Shown here in pieces: positions 53,343 to 64,000 of a stretch of DNA of 64,000 nucleotides. The stretch's first letter is position 1; every line of letters starts with the position of its first letter. Below the pieces are notes generated by a model. The model saw nothing but the letters and a program-made list of their open reading frames with translations. It searched no databases and was not told the DNA's origin. A program made the position numbers and the translations under genes. The stretch is from positions 232,750,371-232,814,370 of the forward strand of contig NC_085140.1 in assembly GCF_024139115.2 (NCBI RefSeq). Reading direction: 5' to 3'. This DNA comes from Armigeres subalbatus. Lineage: Eukaryota > Arthropoda > Insecta > Diptera > Culicidae.

Positions 53343-53870
53343 TTTTGCCTTTCTCGTACAACAAAGTTGTACCAGAAGGCTATAATTTCACTCCAAAAGC
53401 CAAATTTTGATAGAAGGCTCGGAGACCCATAGTGTTATATACCAATCGACTCAGCTCGAAAAACTGAGCAAATGTCCGTCTGTGTGTGTGTGTGTGTGGA
53501 TGTGTGTAGCCCCGGGAATTTTTTAATGTTAAACACGTTTCATATAGAAGGATTTGACCGATTCGAGTGCAACTAGTTTCATTCGACGGAGAAACTTTCC
53601 TAGTTGGACACTATTGTTTTTGTTTGTTGATAACTCATTCGGTTTGAATAATATTTCTATTTTTCTTTCAACAAATACGCTGTTTACATGCACACTAAGT
53701 GTTAAGTCATTAATCAATTCAGCCGTGACGCAATCCATAGTTGAGTCGCATCAAAGCTTTCAACCGCCAAAATGTAGGCAATTTACGTTGCATTTACCAT
53801 ACTAATTCGAATTCAACACATTGAATCGAGAAAGGCATAATCACCACTGGTGGATAAATTTGGGTTTTTA
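53343..53870 (+). mobile_element. GCCTTTCTCG-family element, compact copy
   Basis: Head TTTTTGCCTTTCTCGTACAA, then GGAGACCCATAGTGTTATAT, ATCGACTCAGCTCGAAAAAC, GTCCGTCTGTGTGTGTGTGT, and tail CGAGAAAGGCATAATCACCA with CTGGTGGATAAATTTGGG. It abuts the upstream edge of the zinc-finger exon region. It is non-coding. Confidence 0.8.
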
Positions 53871-53961
53871 TATTCGCTCGAGAAACGCAGTAACGATTTT
53901 TTTTCATCGTACACCTGTGTATATCAAGATACCCTATCAGCAATTTCGCTTGCTTGGGCTT

Positions 53962-54042
53962 TCGAGCAATCTTGCTCGATGGATCGAGCAGCCTTGGGCC
54001 ATCGAGCAACCCTGCTCGATGGATCGAGCAGCCTTGCTCGCG
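53962..54042. repeat. palindromic short tandem repeat (CGAGCAA..TTGCTCG)
   Basis: Two units of about 41 bp (CGAGCAATCTTGCTCGATGG / ATCGAGCAGCCTTGGGCC and a second, near-identical unit) contain nested CGAGCA/TGCTCG palindromes, so the DNA can fold into adjacent hairpins. Confidence 0.8.
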
Positions 54043-54529
54043 CATTTAATTGCGATGTGAAACAAACGAAGGTAGGTCCCGTGGCACTCGTATCGCTTTT
54101 CCTCAAGTGTGCCAAAAGGGCCACAAGCAACTAAATCTACAGATGCCGCTAATCCAGTGTCAGTGTTAATCAATTAATTCCGATTGAAATCACGTAAACA
54201 TTGAGAAAAACATACGATAAAGTTTTCTGGTATGCTGAAAAGGTTATTCCAAAATAAGCAGAAATAGCTGCGCAAATACTGGCAACTGGCTGTTCCATAA
54301 TCAGTCAGTTATTACATGCAATAAATTAACGACAATATTTGAAGAAAACGCGGCAATATTTAAAGATTTTTCTCTTTTTCGCGACTGGAGACGGCGACAA
54401 ATCGGCGAAGTTTGCGAAAAACGCAAAATTTACGACGTAACAGCCCCGGTATTCTTCACTTGGAATCCGGAATCTCTTTTCTTCCCCTTGGAAACCGGAA
54501 AGATTCTCTCTCCAGGCGCAAAGGCGAAG
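54043..54529. other. unassigned DNA
   Basis: No gene or element boundary recognised. Confidence 0.35.
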
Positions 54530-54720
54530 TAGGATTGCCAATCCAGAGATTACGAGTTTGATTCTCGATCCGGTCTAGGATGTTTTCTAGTTAGAAACTT
54601 TATACCTAGAAAAGCTTTCAATTAATAACTGAGGAAATGCTAATAGAATACTGAAAAGTTGATAAGCAAGCCAAGTTCCAGTTGAAATGTAGAGCCATTG
54701 AAGAAGAAGAGCTAGCCATG
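54530..54720 (+). mobile_element. diverged Feilai-like SINE remnant
   Basis: A B-box-like GAGTTTGATTCTCGATCCGG is followed by GTCTAGGATGTTTTCTAG, TTCAATTAATAACTGAGGAA and a GAAGAAGAAGA end, in the order of the SINE body. It is heavily mutated. Confidence 0.6.
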
Positions 54721-55499
54721 ATAGTGAACCTTTTACTTACCTAACTTTCAATTACGATTTCTAAGACTTTGATGTGGGATCCTGAACCTGGAGAATGACC
54801 GCGTACTTCCTTGCCGCTAACCCTTCTGCGTTTTTTCTTCTAGCTTTGTCATGCAAGGTTGGAATGGGATTGAAAATCGGAGGGAGACTAAAATCAAAAA
54901 GGATGAAAAGTACTGTCGGACATGGTTTTGAAAACTCTTTCTTGAATACGTTTCTGAGCTAAAAATATTGATACTTACTACTTATTCCTTTATTTCATAG
55001 AACGGGACGAGGAACGGAATACAATTTTGATTTTGTAGCACATGATTTCATGGTACAATATCGCTTTTACTATAACTTTAAAAAAAAATCTTCACGCCGA
55101 CATGGCAGCTGCTTAACATCGTCGTCGCGTCGTCGCCAGCAAGTCAGGCGCAGTCAAAACAAATTAAGCAGTGTTGCGAGAAAAGATATTATTATGGGTG
55201 TGATATTACATTTCATTTGTGTAAAACACATTATTATATCTGAAACGCTGGACTGCATGTTTTACTGTGTAATATTAAATCTATCATCACAACAATATTA
55301 CACATTTGTAACGTAATAAGAAATAGTAATTCCATTGCAGTGTAATTTCCAGTCGATGCAATATTATTTCCAAATGGATGTCAATTTGCATCTAAATTTT
55401 GCCATCACATTGAAATTCAAGTACATCGTTCAAATTACATTGTTGCATTTTACTTTTCTTTTTGCTGTGTAGCTTAACAATCATATTCATACAATCATC
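54721..55499. other. unassigned DNA; possible MITE at 55190-55475
   Basis: The stretch 55190-55475 has many TGTAATATTACA-like inverted words and ends in TTTTTGCTGTGTAG, which mirrors ACACAGCAAAAA at 32583. A left terminus could not be placed. No gene. Confidence 0.3.
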
Positions 55500-55600
55500 A
55501 ATTTTGTCCTTATGTACATTTCGCAGCTAAGTGTCCATTAGGCATTCTATGAATGTTAACGGCGGGGTTTCTTAGCCAATTCACCAATTCTGCATTAATA
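55500..55600 (-). mobile_element. Feilai-like SINE remnant
   Basis: TTTCGCAGCTAAGTGTCCAT then GGCGGGGTTTCTTAGCCAAT matches the SINE body on the minus strand (compare 31340-31410). The ends are lost. Confidence 0.5.
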
Positions 55601-55627
55601 TAGCATAAGGTTAACCCAACTAAACCA

Positions 55628-55751
55628 ACATTTGAAAAGGGCGTAACAAGTAAAAAATATTCTTCCAAATTGTTTGTCTATTTATATAGCTATGTATTTA
55701 GACGAGGAACAAGAAAGAATAAATCTTGGTTGTTGCGCCCTTTTCAAATGT
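55628..55751. mobile_element. 124 bp hairpin element
   Basis: ACATTTGAAAAGGGCGTAAC at the left and GTTGCGCCCTTTTCAAATGT at the right are inverted with one mismatch. The centre is AT-rich. It looks like a small MITE; no target duplication was identified. Confidence 0.65.
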
Positions 55752-58700
55752 TTGTCTAGTCAATCGAAAGTCTGGAATGTATATATTCCTAGCAACATTG
55801 CTAAAGTGGGTAACGGCTTCACAAAGGTTAGAAAGTGCTCTGCATAATTCAAACAAAATATAAACAAATGACGCGTGATTAAAAACCATGTCGAGGAAGG
55901 GGCCTTAATTATTGGGTATTCCCTAATGTTTACCGTGTTCGAAATGGCCCTAACAAAACTAGACCTAAAGTTATGTAGGTTAGACGAAAAGTGTCCTGAA
56001 TTTCGGCGAGGCAAAACGCCTTAGAGGGACGAACCTACAAGATGCTATTTCACGTTTTTCTGGCTTATTTGTCTATTGTCGGGTCGGGTCGTCATATGTG
56101 TGGCTTACCATAGATGGAATGTTATACTTTTTTGATTTTATTTATTTATTCAACGATTTGTTTCAAATATTCGTTTACGATAATTTCAATTTATATAAGT
56201 TTGTTTGTAAGTGTTGTATACTCCAGTCGGCTTTAGATAGTTTTTTTGAAGCCGCCTTCTTTTTTGTTTGTTTCGGATTCATTGTATGGTTTGAACCATG
56301 GTCCCTGATTTATGACTTAATTTGTCATTGCCACAGCATAGCTTGCCCTTTCGATATTAATATCGAAATACAATATTTTTTCCTCAATGTGATCCACGTT
56401 GTGTTGTAACTGATTTAGCAGAAAATAATCATGCACCCCAGTTTACAACTCATTCTCAACAATAACCCTACCTACAATAAGTCCAAGAAATGGGACACCA
56501 TATCGTAACTATATCGTATAGGACAATTTGAATAAATTTCTATAACTGAGCATGAGCATGAGCATGATTGACTAGAACTTACGAAATTGAACAGAGAGCA
56601 ATTTCTTGGGATTGATCTTGGGCTACCCATTATCAATGTACACGTTTCGGGAGCTCAAATTTCTTAAGTCAATAAAGGCGCTAGCCACGTCCTTACGGTC
56701 ATTTAGGAAGGGAAGGATTGTTAGTCCGACTCTCGTTGCTACTAGAGATCGAGAACACCTCTGCATCTCCACGATTGTCTTGGGATGTGGTATGGTGTTA
56801 GTTGTATAGGATATTTTATCTGAATTCACTTTGGTAAGTGATGCGATCTCTGGGATGGGAAATAACACTAATACGCTGTCTCGCGACGAGTAAAAAGTTA
56901 AAAAATGCTCGCCCGGTGGCATATGAAAACTGAGGAGTTTTGGACGTTTTGGACGACCGAATGGACGCGCAGCACTCTGTACTTACTTGCTCGATGGCTA
57001 CTGCAAACTATTGGAGATCGCGCTTGTTTCGACCGGAGCAAAGCGCAATACATCCGCATGAGCCACCGAAGACCAAATAGGTTATGTGTCAACTAATGTC
57101 CAATCACTACACTTTGTAACGGATGCTTTTGCTTTTTCTACTGACTGCAGCTTAAGCGCCACTTCTTCTACAAGAAGGCTGCGGTCGAAAGATCTAAGGC
57201 CGGCCCGAGACTCTTTCCAAGGGCGGGTATGCTTAATTTGCTCAAACACCAATACTTATTCAGCGATCCCACCGGGAGATGGGTAATGGGTAACCAAAAA
57301 TAATTTTCAGAAAGATTCAATTTAAATCTAAATTATTTAGCTAAGTTCAAAACCGTTCAATTGAACAAAGATTGAAATGAACCATTCGATGAGTAACTCA
57401 AATTCGAGGGATTTCCATGAGTGTACCATGTATTTGGGCGTATAATGGGTGGGTGGTCCCGGGACGTATAATGCATTTGCTAATAGGTGTGTGTTTTCTA
57501 GTGTTCTTTTACTGTGTGCTTTTTCTAGCTAACCTAATTTTCCTCTAACTTAAGACGAACGTTCGTTGGATCCCTCGACGGATGTTGAGATCTCCGCAAA
57601 TCGACGAGCGACATAGGATGGTTACTCCGACAGTGGTCTATCGTGGATTCCATCAACGACAGACATGTGGCGTGAGCTTCTGTACTCTGGCAGCGATGAA
57701 TTGATGGTTTCATCGGAATGGCAAACACCAGTGGATATTCCTCAACCGTCGGTAAGTGAGCGCCGAGACTTTCCGCTTCTATTAGACTTTGCGTGATGGT
57801 CACAACGCTCGAGGTTCAGGGATCCCTTCCAATAAGATGGCTTCGCTATGGACGCTCTTCCAAGACCGTTCAGGTATGATTGGGTGGATTCGTGGCTTTC
57901 AATCTCCGATACCGTTACACGTTTCGGTTTGGGCGCGAAAATGTCGATGGCGATCTATCCAAATAAAAACCCACGTTGATGTGGGCTTTCGTTCCTGGTC
58001 AATGGATTCCAAATTAGTGTAACTTGCACAAATTCAACGGCCATTGCATCAATCTTACCTGAGATCGGTATCGAAACCGCTCGAGACCTACTCTTAACCA
58101 CGGATAAACGAAATCCAAATCGCAACCTCTGAGAAACAATGAAGAACAATAAATTCCACGTGGTTGCTATTGCCATTGCATGGCTAGCCATACCTGTCGC
58201 CGGCTGTCGTGTTTGAATTGATAGCCGAACGATTATTCTTCACTTGCTGTCTTTAAAATTCGCGATATGCTGATAACGATTATCTACACTTCTGATCTGA
58301 TAGTGTCTGCTCGGCGTTACTTAGCACTACCTAGCTCTCTAGAACCGTATGGATTAACAATCTCCTCTAAAGTGGGCAAGGCCACCTCTTTATGAGCTAG
58401 ATCGGGTATAATTTTGCCTTTACAAAAAGTTGCTGATGTAAGACTGTGATCTTAGTCTGCCCATCCCCTTGTCTGTCGTACCCCATATCGAATGTCTTCC
58501 TCTTGTTGTCCATTTCAATGTTTGTCGCTAACCCCTTTCGTATGTCTTCCTCTCATTGTTGTCTCCCAAGAAAATGTTTGTTTGTCTTGTTACAGATGTG
58601 AAACAAGAAGATGTGGTCTAATGACCATTCGGCCTAATGACCCAAGATCCTTGAAAACGTTTAGTTTTGGATTCCGGGAGGCTTGTTGATTTAAGCAAAC

Positions 58701-59180
58701 GCGCTAAGATATGTAATGTAATGCACAATACAAAAAGCGCAGTAATGTCAATCATTTGTTACCAAAATTCACGAAAGCACTTTGTAAGGGCATGAATGAT
58801 AGAATACACATATTTAAAAATTTTGATAATAGATCTTATAATCAGATTGGAAACAAAATGCCAAAATCCTTAAGTTATGACTCAATTCGAACGAAAGGAT
58901 TCCGTGTATCATCATTCTGTGAATGTGCAAGCTAAAATAAACTTGTGTAGGGTAGAACAAGGCTCTTATCGGTGTTGGGTTCAATCTACATTTGATTCTG
59001 TTTGTGAATTTCTTATCTGCAGTAATAGATAGTTCGCAATGCTTATAATAAAAAGAGAACACGTTACCTTTATATTGCTTTGCGCAATTGATCCAGCCCT
59101 ATTTGAATCAAATTGAATTGAAAGCACCAGTGAAATACCATTTACGTTCCGGAACATAATCCAAAACAAAAACGAGGATT
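55752..59180. other. unassigned DNA
   Basis: No frame has recognisable motifs. Minor features are a short repeated phrase near 58490-58560 (ATGTCTTCCTCTTGTTGTC / ATGTCTTCCTCTCATTGTTG) and GGTCTAATGACCATTCGGCC near 58615. The part from 57530 to 58200 is somewhat GC-richer but frames are short. Confidence 0.3.
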
Positions 59181-59550
59181 AGAAAATTGTGTTCTGCGTC
59201 AAGTCAAGCAGCAGAGATGGTTATTGTCCCGAAATCAAATTTAGACAAAAACGAATATACCATTATCAGAAACACCAAACCCGCCACGAAACTCTGTTTG
59301 CACATTTTCGGTTTTTATTCGTATTTCATTTGCGATTCTTCGCAGCGAGCATTTGCACCGAGTTGATGCTGATGTGGTTGGATATCGAAGTGCACCGGGA
59401 TCTGCGGCAACCGCAGCTACAGATGCAGGCGGGATGGTTGTCTCTCCGGGGCCGAAAACTTCCATCCTCCTTTCGTTGACCATGTAGCCTTCCGGGCGGT
59501 TCGTTCGTTGTTTGCCCGTAGGCAACCCCGACGATCTCCAGGTTTATCGA
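59181..59550. other. GC-richer patch, possible exon or leader
   Basis: About 59340-59530 is GC-rich, with overlapping open frames of about 95 codons on both strands (59189-59479 plus, 59241-59525 minus). Neither has a motif I know. It could be an untranslated exon of a host gene or an element leader. Confidence 0.2.
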
Positions 59551-61860
59551 TATGCAAGCGGGGACTGCTCGAAACCGTAACTGGAAAACACAATTAGGGA
59601 TTTATAATCAAAAACATGCAGCTCCACTCGCATACGGTGGATGGGCTGCGCGCACTCCGGTCGTCTGTGCAGGTGTGAAACTGAATGCCAAACTTATTCA
59701 CCTTATTTATGAATATTATCGGATTATGCAAAAGTGAGAGGAAATAAAGGTAACTAGGTTTTCTCTTTATCACCGTCAATTCATGTTGAAAGTTTCCGAC
59801 TGGAAAGTTGGGTTTCGGATGATGATTTCGAGAGCTTGAAATGTTTGTTTTTCTTGTATCGGTTCGATTTATTCTGGAGCTTTTTGTAGGCCTTTAGTAA
59901 ATTCATTTTTACCTTTCGCGTAGATTGATGTTTTATATTTTTCATACTTAATAGCTTTACTTTTGCACAAAAAAAAGTTTTAACTGAACATCCAGAGTGT
60001 TGTGACGGCACCCCTCGGTGTACATAGAAAGCTATAGTGACCATAATTTGGTCGTCATGAGACGAACTGACAAAAAAATCAAAAACTAAAGGAAGCATTC
60101 CTATGTGTAATAAAAAAAATAACATAGGACGGTTTTGTTTTGTAAGTAGAGAACAAGCTTTTTTGTTAGAACCGCAGAACTATAGGCTGGATGAAAACGA
60201 TCACAACAAACTTATTTCCTATCATAAAAATCTGCTTTCAACATCACGCTTGGCTTGATCGAGCACCCATATCAAATATTGATTTATTTTCACACTATCA
60301 GAAGCAAGTCAGTTCGTGGATTCTCGATTAACGAAGGCAAGTGGAAAGACTCAGCCCAAATGCTTTTAACCGTACGTGAGAAAGTCTCACCATGAGCTCG
60401 AAGTTATGCGATGCAAACAACATCGTATTGCCTCATGTTCTGCTGCACGTACGAGAAAAGTTCATTAAATTTTTCCACCTGGCTTATTTTGATGCTGTTT
60501 GACCCGACTACCATGAATTATTTTTGCATGAACCAAACAGCTTCCGAGCAATACATCTTCCGCTGAATGCTCTGGAAATCTTTTGCACATTGTAGATATT
60601 TATCGACTAACAATCGTCGGATATGTCGATTATAAACATATATCATTCGGATGATATATTGCAATCTTTCTTGCAAGCGTAAAATAGGATAAAATTTTCA
60701 TCAAGAATTTGGTTTGCGAAAACTAGAAATATGTAGATAAATGTAAGTCTAGATATCAACATTTTTTTGTCTCTGTCGAATCAGCGAAAAATTCTTCTCT
60801 GTGATGAACATAATTAAACCTTTCATGTTTCGAATTCACAGTTTACTTAAAACTTTTGACATCTTTTACGTCTTTCGGTTTGCTTAAAAAAATTTGGACG
60901 GCGCAATTCCGGTGATCAGTCACGAACCTTCCAGTTCCAGTACAAAAATGAAATGAAATCTGGCGTAAGTCAAATCACAGACAAACAGACATAACACACT
61001 GAACATTAACCCATTGATTTCATCGTCGTTTAAACACTAACTACATCTGTTGATTTTAGTTAGTTGGGCAAACCACGAACCAGATGGCGGTAGTGTGCAA
61101 ACGTCAAACTCGAGCAAATCCGATGCCAAGTAATGATTATTTGAATTGACCAGTAAATCAGTGAACGATGGAAATTTGTCGAGTGTTATGTTTGTTTATC
61201 TGTGGTCAAATTTTCTCTCGTTTTCAGATATCACAATTGCCATGTGCGCTATCATGTCGCGAAAACCGAAAATGGGAGAAAATTTATTCACAATTTGTGC
61301 GCAATTGAACGAAAGTTATGAAGCAGAAATGAATTGATAGAAATTAGCAATCCCAGACACTAAATTTCAGATAGCAGAATATTATTCAAATTGTCCGATA
61401 TCAAGTTCCTCCAGACCAAATTTGAACCATATAGTTCACATGATTTCATATTTTACGAAGAAACTTTACCAAATCGACCCCTTGAAAAATGCCCTGAATG
61501 GACCGAAACGTCGGGAAATAATTAAAAACATGACATAGTTTTCGATTCCCTTCAAAACTGCGTTAGGAAGTCCTGCTAGGAGAGTTAGTCAGTAGGGGCA
61601 GTTTTATGCAACGAGGATCACGCTACGCCGCACTGCAAATCATGTGTTATGCAACGTACACACCAGTCAAGCAGTTTGACGAACATTGACTCCGCCCCCA
61701 AGAAAACGCTTTGGTTGCTGCTTTGTTTGAACGTGTGTGAAGTTGTTCGAACAACCATTTGACAGTTGGTGGATCGGTTGGAAAAAATTAAAACGATTTG
61801 ATTTTGGTTTGAGTTGTCGGGGGTGGAGTCAAGGTTCGTCGAATATGTTTGAGCATTTGT
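59551..61860. other. unassigned AT-rich DNA
   Basis: No supported gene, RNA or element. A few A/T-rich frames of up to 114 codons (59781-60125 minus) are lysine-rich and probably not coding. Confidence 0.35.
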
Positions 61861-61869
61861 AGTGAAGGG

Positions 61870-64000
61870 CTGCGAAATGGTGAGTTGACATCCGGGAAGG
61901 GGCGCCTAACATAGCTCTGGTCCTCACAAGTTCCAATACTCACGCTTCCACGGGTCTTCCGATGACAATTGACCGCCAGCTAAGGGTTGCGTAGTTAGCT
62001 GGTAGTGCAGCCTGGGCACTGTTGTCCTTCTGACATCAGCTAGAGTGAGAGGGTGCGTCCTGTGGGGTCTGCCTAGGATGTGGTGGGTTTCGACAGTGGG
62101 CTCTGTTGAACTTCTATAAAAAGCTGCATGTGTCCCCAAGCAGGCCCTATCAAAGCGACCGTGTGCCGCTCAAAGCGCACTAGCCTAGTCCTGGTGTTGG
62201 GTGGGACTTTAAACAAATTTGACCCGACTGATCGAGCGTCTGTCCACCAAGGAGGTGCGGCTCCAACAGCGTCTGTTCTGGCATCCAGCGGCTGAGTATG
62301 AAATGCTATTCCCCGGAAGCTATACCTAAGATGGCAGCCCCATCCCGTTGGATAGGGAACCTTGGGCCAACAATCTACTGTTCCCGAAACATCAATTTGT
62401 TCGAGAATCCGATAATGAAAGAATACGGACTGATTTTACGGCGACGACTCTTAGCGCGAAACAACGGACACGAATAGGAACATGGAACGTAAATTGGCAC
62501 AACTTGCCAATGAGGCACGCCGCATAAAGCTTGAGATCCTGGGACTGAGTGAAGTCCGTTGGCCAAACTTTGGAGAACACAGAACGCTGTCGGGACAAGT
62601 TCTGCTATACTCTGGTTTACGAGGTGAACACGCTCCCCGGCATCGCGGAGTTGGCTTCCTACTAAGCGCTCAGGCACACTCTGCGCTTATGAAGTGGGAA
62701 CCTATAAGTGAAAGGATAATCGTTGCCAGATTTAGAACACGGGTCCGAAACCTTACTATAATCCAATGTTATGCGCCAACCGATGCTGCCGATCTGCAAG
62801 ACAAAGAGAACTTCTACAGTCAACTCAATGCCGTCGTAGATAGAATTCCGAAGGGTGATATCAAGATCTGTTTGGGCGACTTCAATGCGAAGATCGGATC
62901 CGACAACTCGAACCATGAGCGCATTATGGGACGCCATGGTCTCGGAAAAATGAGCGAAAACGGAGAGCTGTTCGCAGAATTTTGTGGTAATAACGACATG
63001 GTGATCGGGGGATCGCTCTTCCCTCATCGACCGGTTCACAAGGTCACGTGGGTCTCCCGTGACGGCTTTACAGAAAATCAAATCGACCACATCTGCATCA
63101 GCCGAAAATGGAAACGGAGCCTTCTTGATGTACGGAATAAACGTAGTGCCGATATCGCGTCTGATCATCACCTCCTCATCGGCGAAATACGCCTGCGCAT
63201 TGCGCGGATTCGTCGGCAGGAGGAAAGAGTTGGACGACGATTCAACACACGCCGACTGGAAGATGCCACGGTGAAACGGTCCTTCGTTGAAGAACTGGAG
63301 ACGCGTGCTGCAGATATTCCGGAAGGTGGCAGCGTGGAAGACCAATGGACCGCCATCAAGAATGCCTTCATCGCCACCAGCGAGAACAATCTGGGCGAAC
63401 TACGCACCCAGAGAAAACAATGGATCACCGATGAGACCTGGAGGAAGATAGAGGAGCGAAGAGAAGCCAAAGCCGCGATAGAGCGATCGAAACCCAGAGG
63501 AGCCAAAGTCTTAGCCCGTCAACGATACACGGCTCTTGAGAAGGAAGTAAAACGCTTATGTCGACGGGACAAGCGAGCGTGGGCAAACTCTCTGGCCGAC
63601 GTAGGAGAGAGAGCCGCCGCAACTGGGGACATTCGCCTCCTCTACGATATCTCACGACGCTTAAGCGGGGCGAAGATGAATGCAACGATGCCTGTGAAAG
63701 ACGCGAATGATCAGTTATTGACCGACCCAACTGACCAGCTGAAACGCTGGTTTGAGCACTTCGACCAACTTTTTCAAGTGCCAACCAGGCCATCACCACC
63801 TCGGCATGATCTGCCTAGGATCCGACGTATAACACGTGTCAATACCGAAGCTCCATCACTGCTAGAGATTCAAACAGCCATCCAAAGCATGAAATCGAAT
63901 AAAGCCCCCCGCATATCAGCCGAGATGCTCAAAGCTGACCCCATGACATCCGCTCAACTACTGCATCGTTTATTTCGTAATATCTGGGACACCGCAACTT
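61870..64000 (+). mobile_element. RTE-type non-LTR retrotransposon running off the right edge
   Basis: The 5' region (61870-62480) includes GACATCCGGGAAGGGGCGCC, TGCCTAGGATGTGGTGGGTT and CTGTTGAACTTCTATAAAAA, then the endonuclease-RT frame. The same family inserted at 33565-40917. The start is approximate, because the left border was not pinned by a target duplication. The 3' part is outside the window. Confidence 0.75.
62483..64000 (+). CDS. RTE-type endonuclease-reverse transcriptase, open to the window edge
   Basis: From Met 62483 there are 506 codons without a stop. Endonuclease motifs: EILGLSEVRWPNFGE (catalytic Glu), GVGFLLSAQAH, LTIIQCYAPTDAA, IKICLGDFNAKIG, ENQIDHICISRKW and SADIASDHHLLIGEIRLRI (Ser/Ala-Asp-His). 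A linker follows (EELETRAADIPEGG, RKQWITDETWRKIEERRE) and the start of RT (AIQSMKSNKAPRISAEML). Two flaws: the true N-terminus RIGTWNV lies just upstream in another frame, so a deletion separates it from KLAQLANEARRIKL, and the RT entry lacks the GVD of APGVDRIS (9 nt in-frame loss). One polyprotein of this kind is all that RTE elements need for target-primed copying. Confidence 0.85.

Noticed and set aside
62375..63799. Minus-strand frames of 100-227 codons
   Set aside because: They are shadows of the plus-strand RTE endonuclease-RT frame, which carries LGDFNAK and DHH motifs and runs to the window edge without a stop.

Overview
The window is transposon-dense, AT-rich eukaryotic nuclear DNA. 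It is almost certainly from a culicine mosquito, most likely Aedes. Three things support this: tRNA-derived SINEs of the Feilai type (A and B boxes, GAA-rich 3' tail, body ending in TGTAATGCCAATAAG); Juan-like Jockey, LOA-like, CR1-like and RTE-like non-LTR retrotransposons; and dozens of short TIR elements. There are no bacterial features, rRNA genes or CRISPR arrays.

Layout. 0-11.6 kb: a foldback MITE fragment, hairpins, and a 2.7 kb GCCTTTCTCG-ended element enlarged by two different satellite arrays (3.5-6.2 kb), then mostly unassigned DNA with one GC-richer stretch. 11.6-16.2 kb: a decayed RTE-type LINE on the + strand, split by a hAT-like element (8 bp TSD), a complete 708 bp foldback MITE (8 bp TSD) and a 223 bp foldback. 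17.0-23.3 kb: a hAT element (8 bp TSD) that contains a LOA-like LINE flanked by a 158 bp direct duplication, with a small TIR element inside the LINE's reverse transcriptase. 24.3-29.9 kb: two GCCTTTCTCG-family copies, then a 4.8 kb TIR element filled with 152 bp satellite units in opposite orientations and carrying a Feilai insertion. 30-32.6 kb: MITEs and a second Feilai.

32.9-42.5 kb (- strand): exons of what looks like a host or domesticated gene. Its coding exon is split by an RTE-type LINE (9 bp TSD), which is split by a CCCAAGCAA-ended TIR element, which is split by a nearly complete 4.5 kb Juan-like Jockey element (15 bp TSD). 43.4-49.5 kb: a CR1-like LINE on the - strand with three 5' repeat monomers and two insertions. 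49.5-51.8 kb: mariner and RTE remnants on the + strand. 51.9-53.3 kb (- strand): an open C2H2 zinc-finger exon whose splice phase fits the exon at 42.5 kb, so the exons could form one gene. 53.3-64 kb: another GCCTTTCTCG-family element, SINE remnants, a hairpin, long unassigned DNA and, at the right edge, a largely open RTE-type LINE running off the window.

Most long reading frames are therefore selfish-element ORFs or pseudogenes. The only plausible non-LINE coding sequence is the exon set on the - strand (51943-53239, 42340-42533, 40918-41313, 32895-33555). Nested insertion gives a relative order of events; the junctions that return an open frame or a clean target after removing an insert are the most secure calls here.
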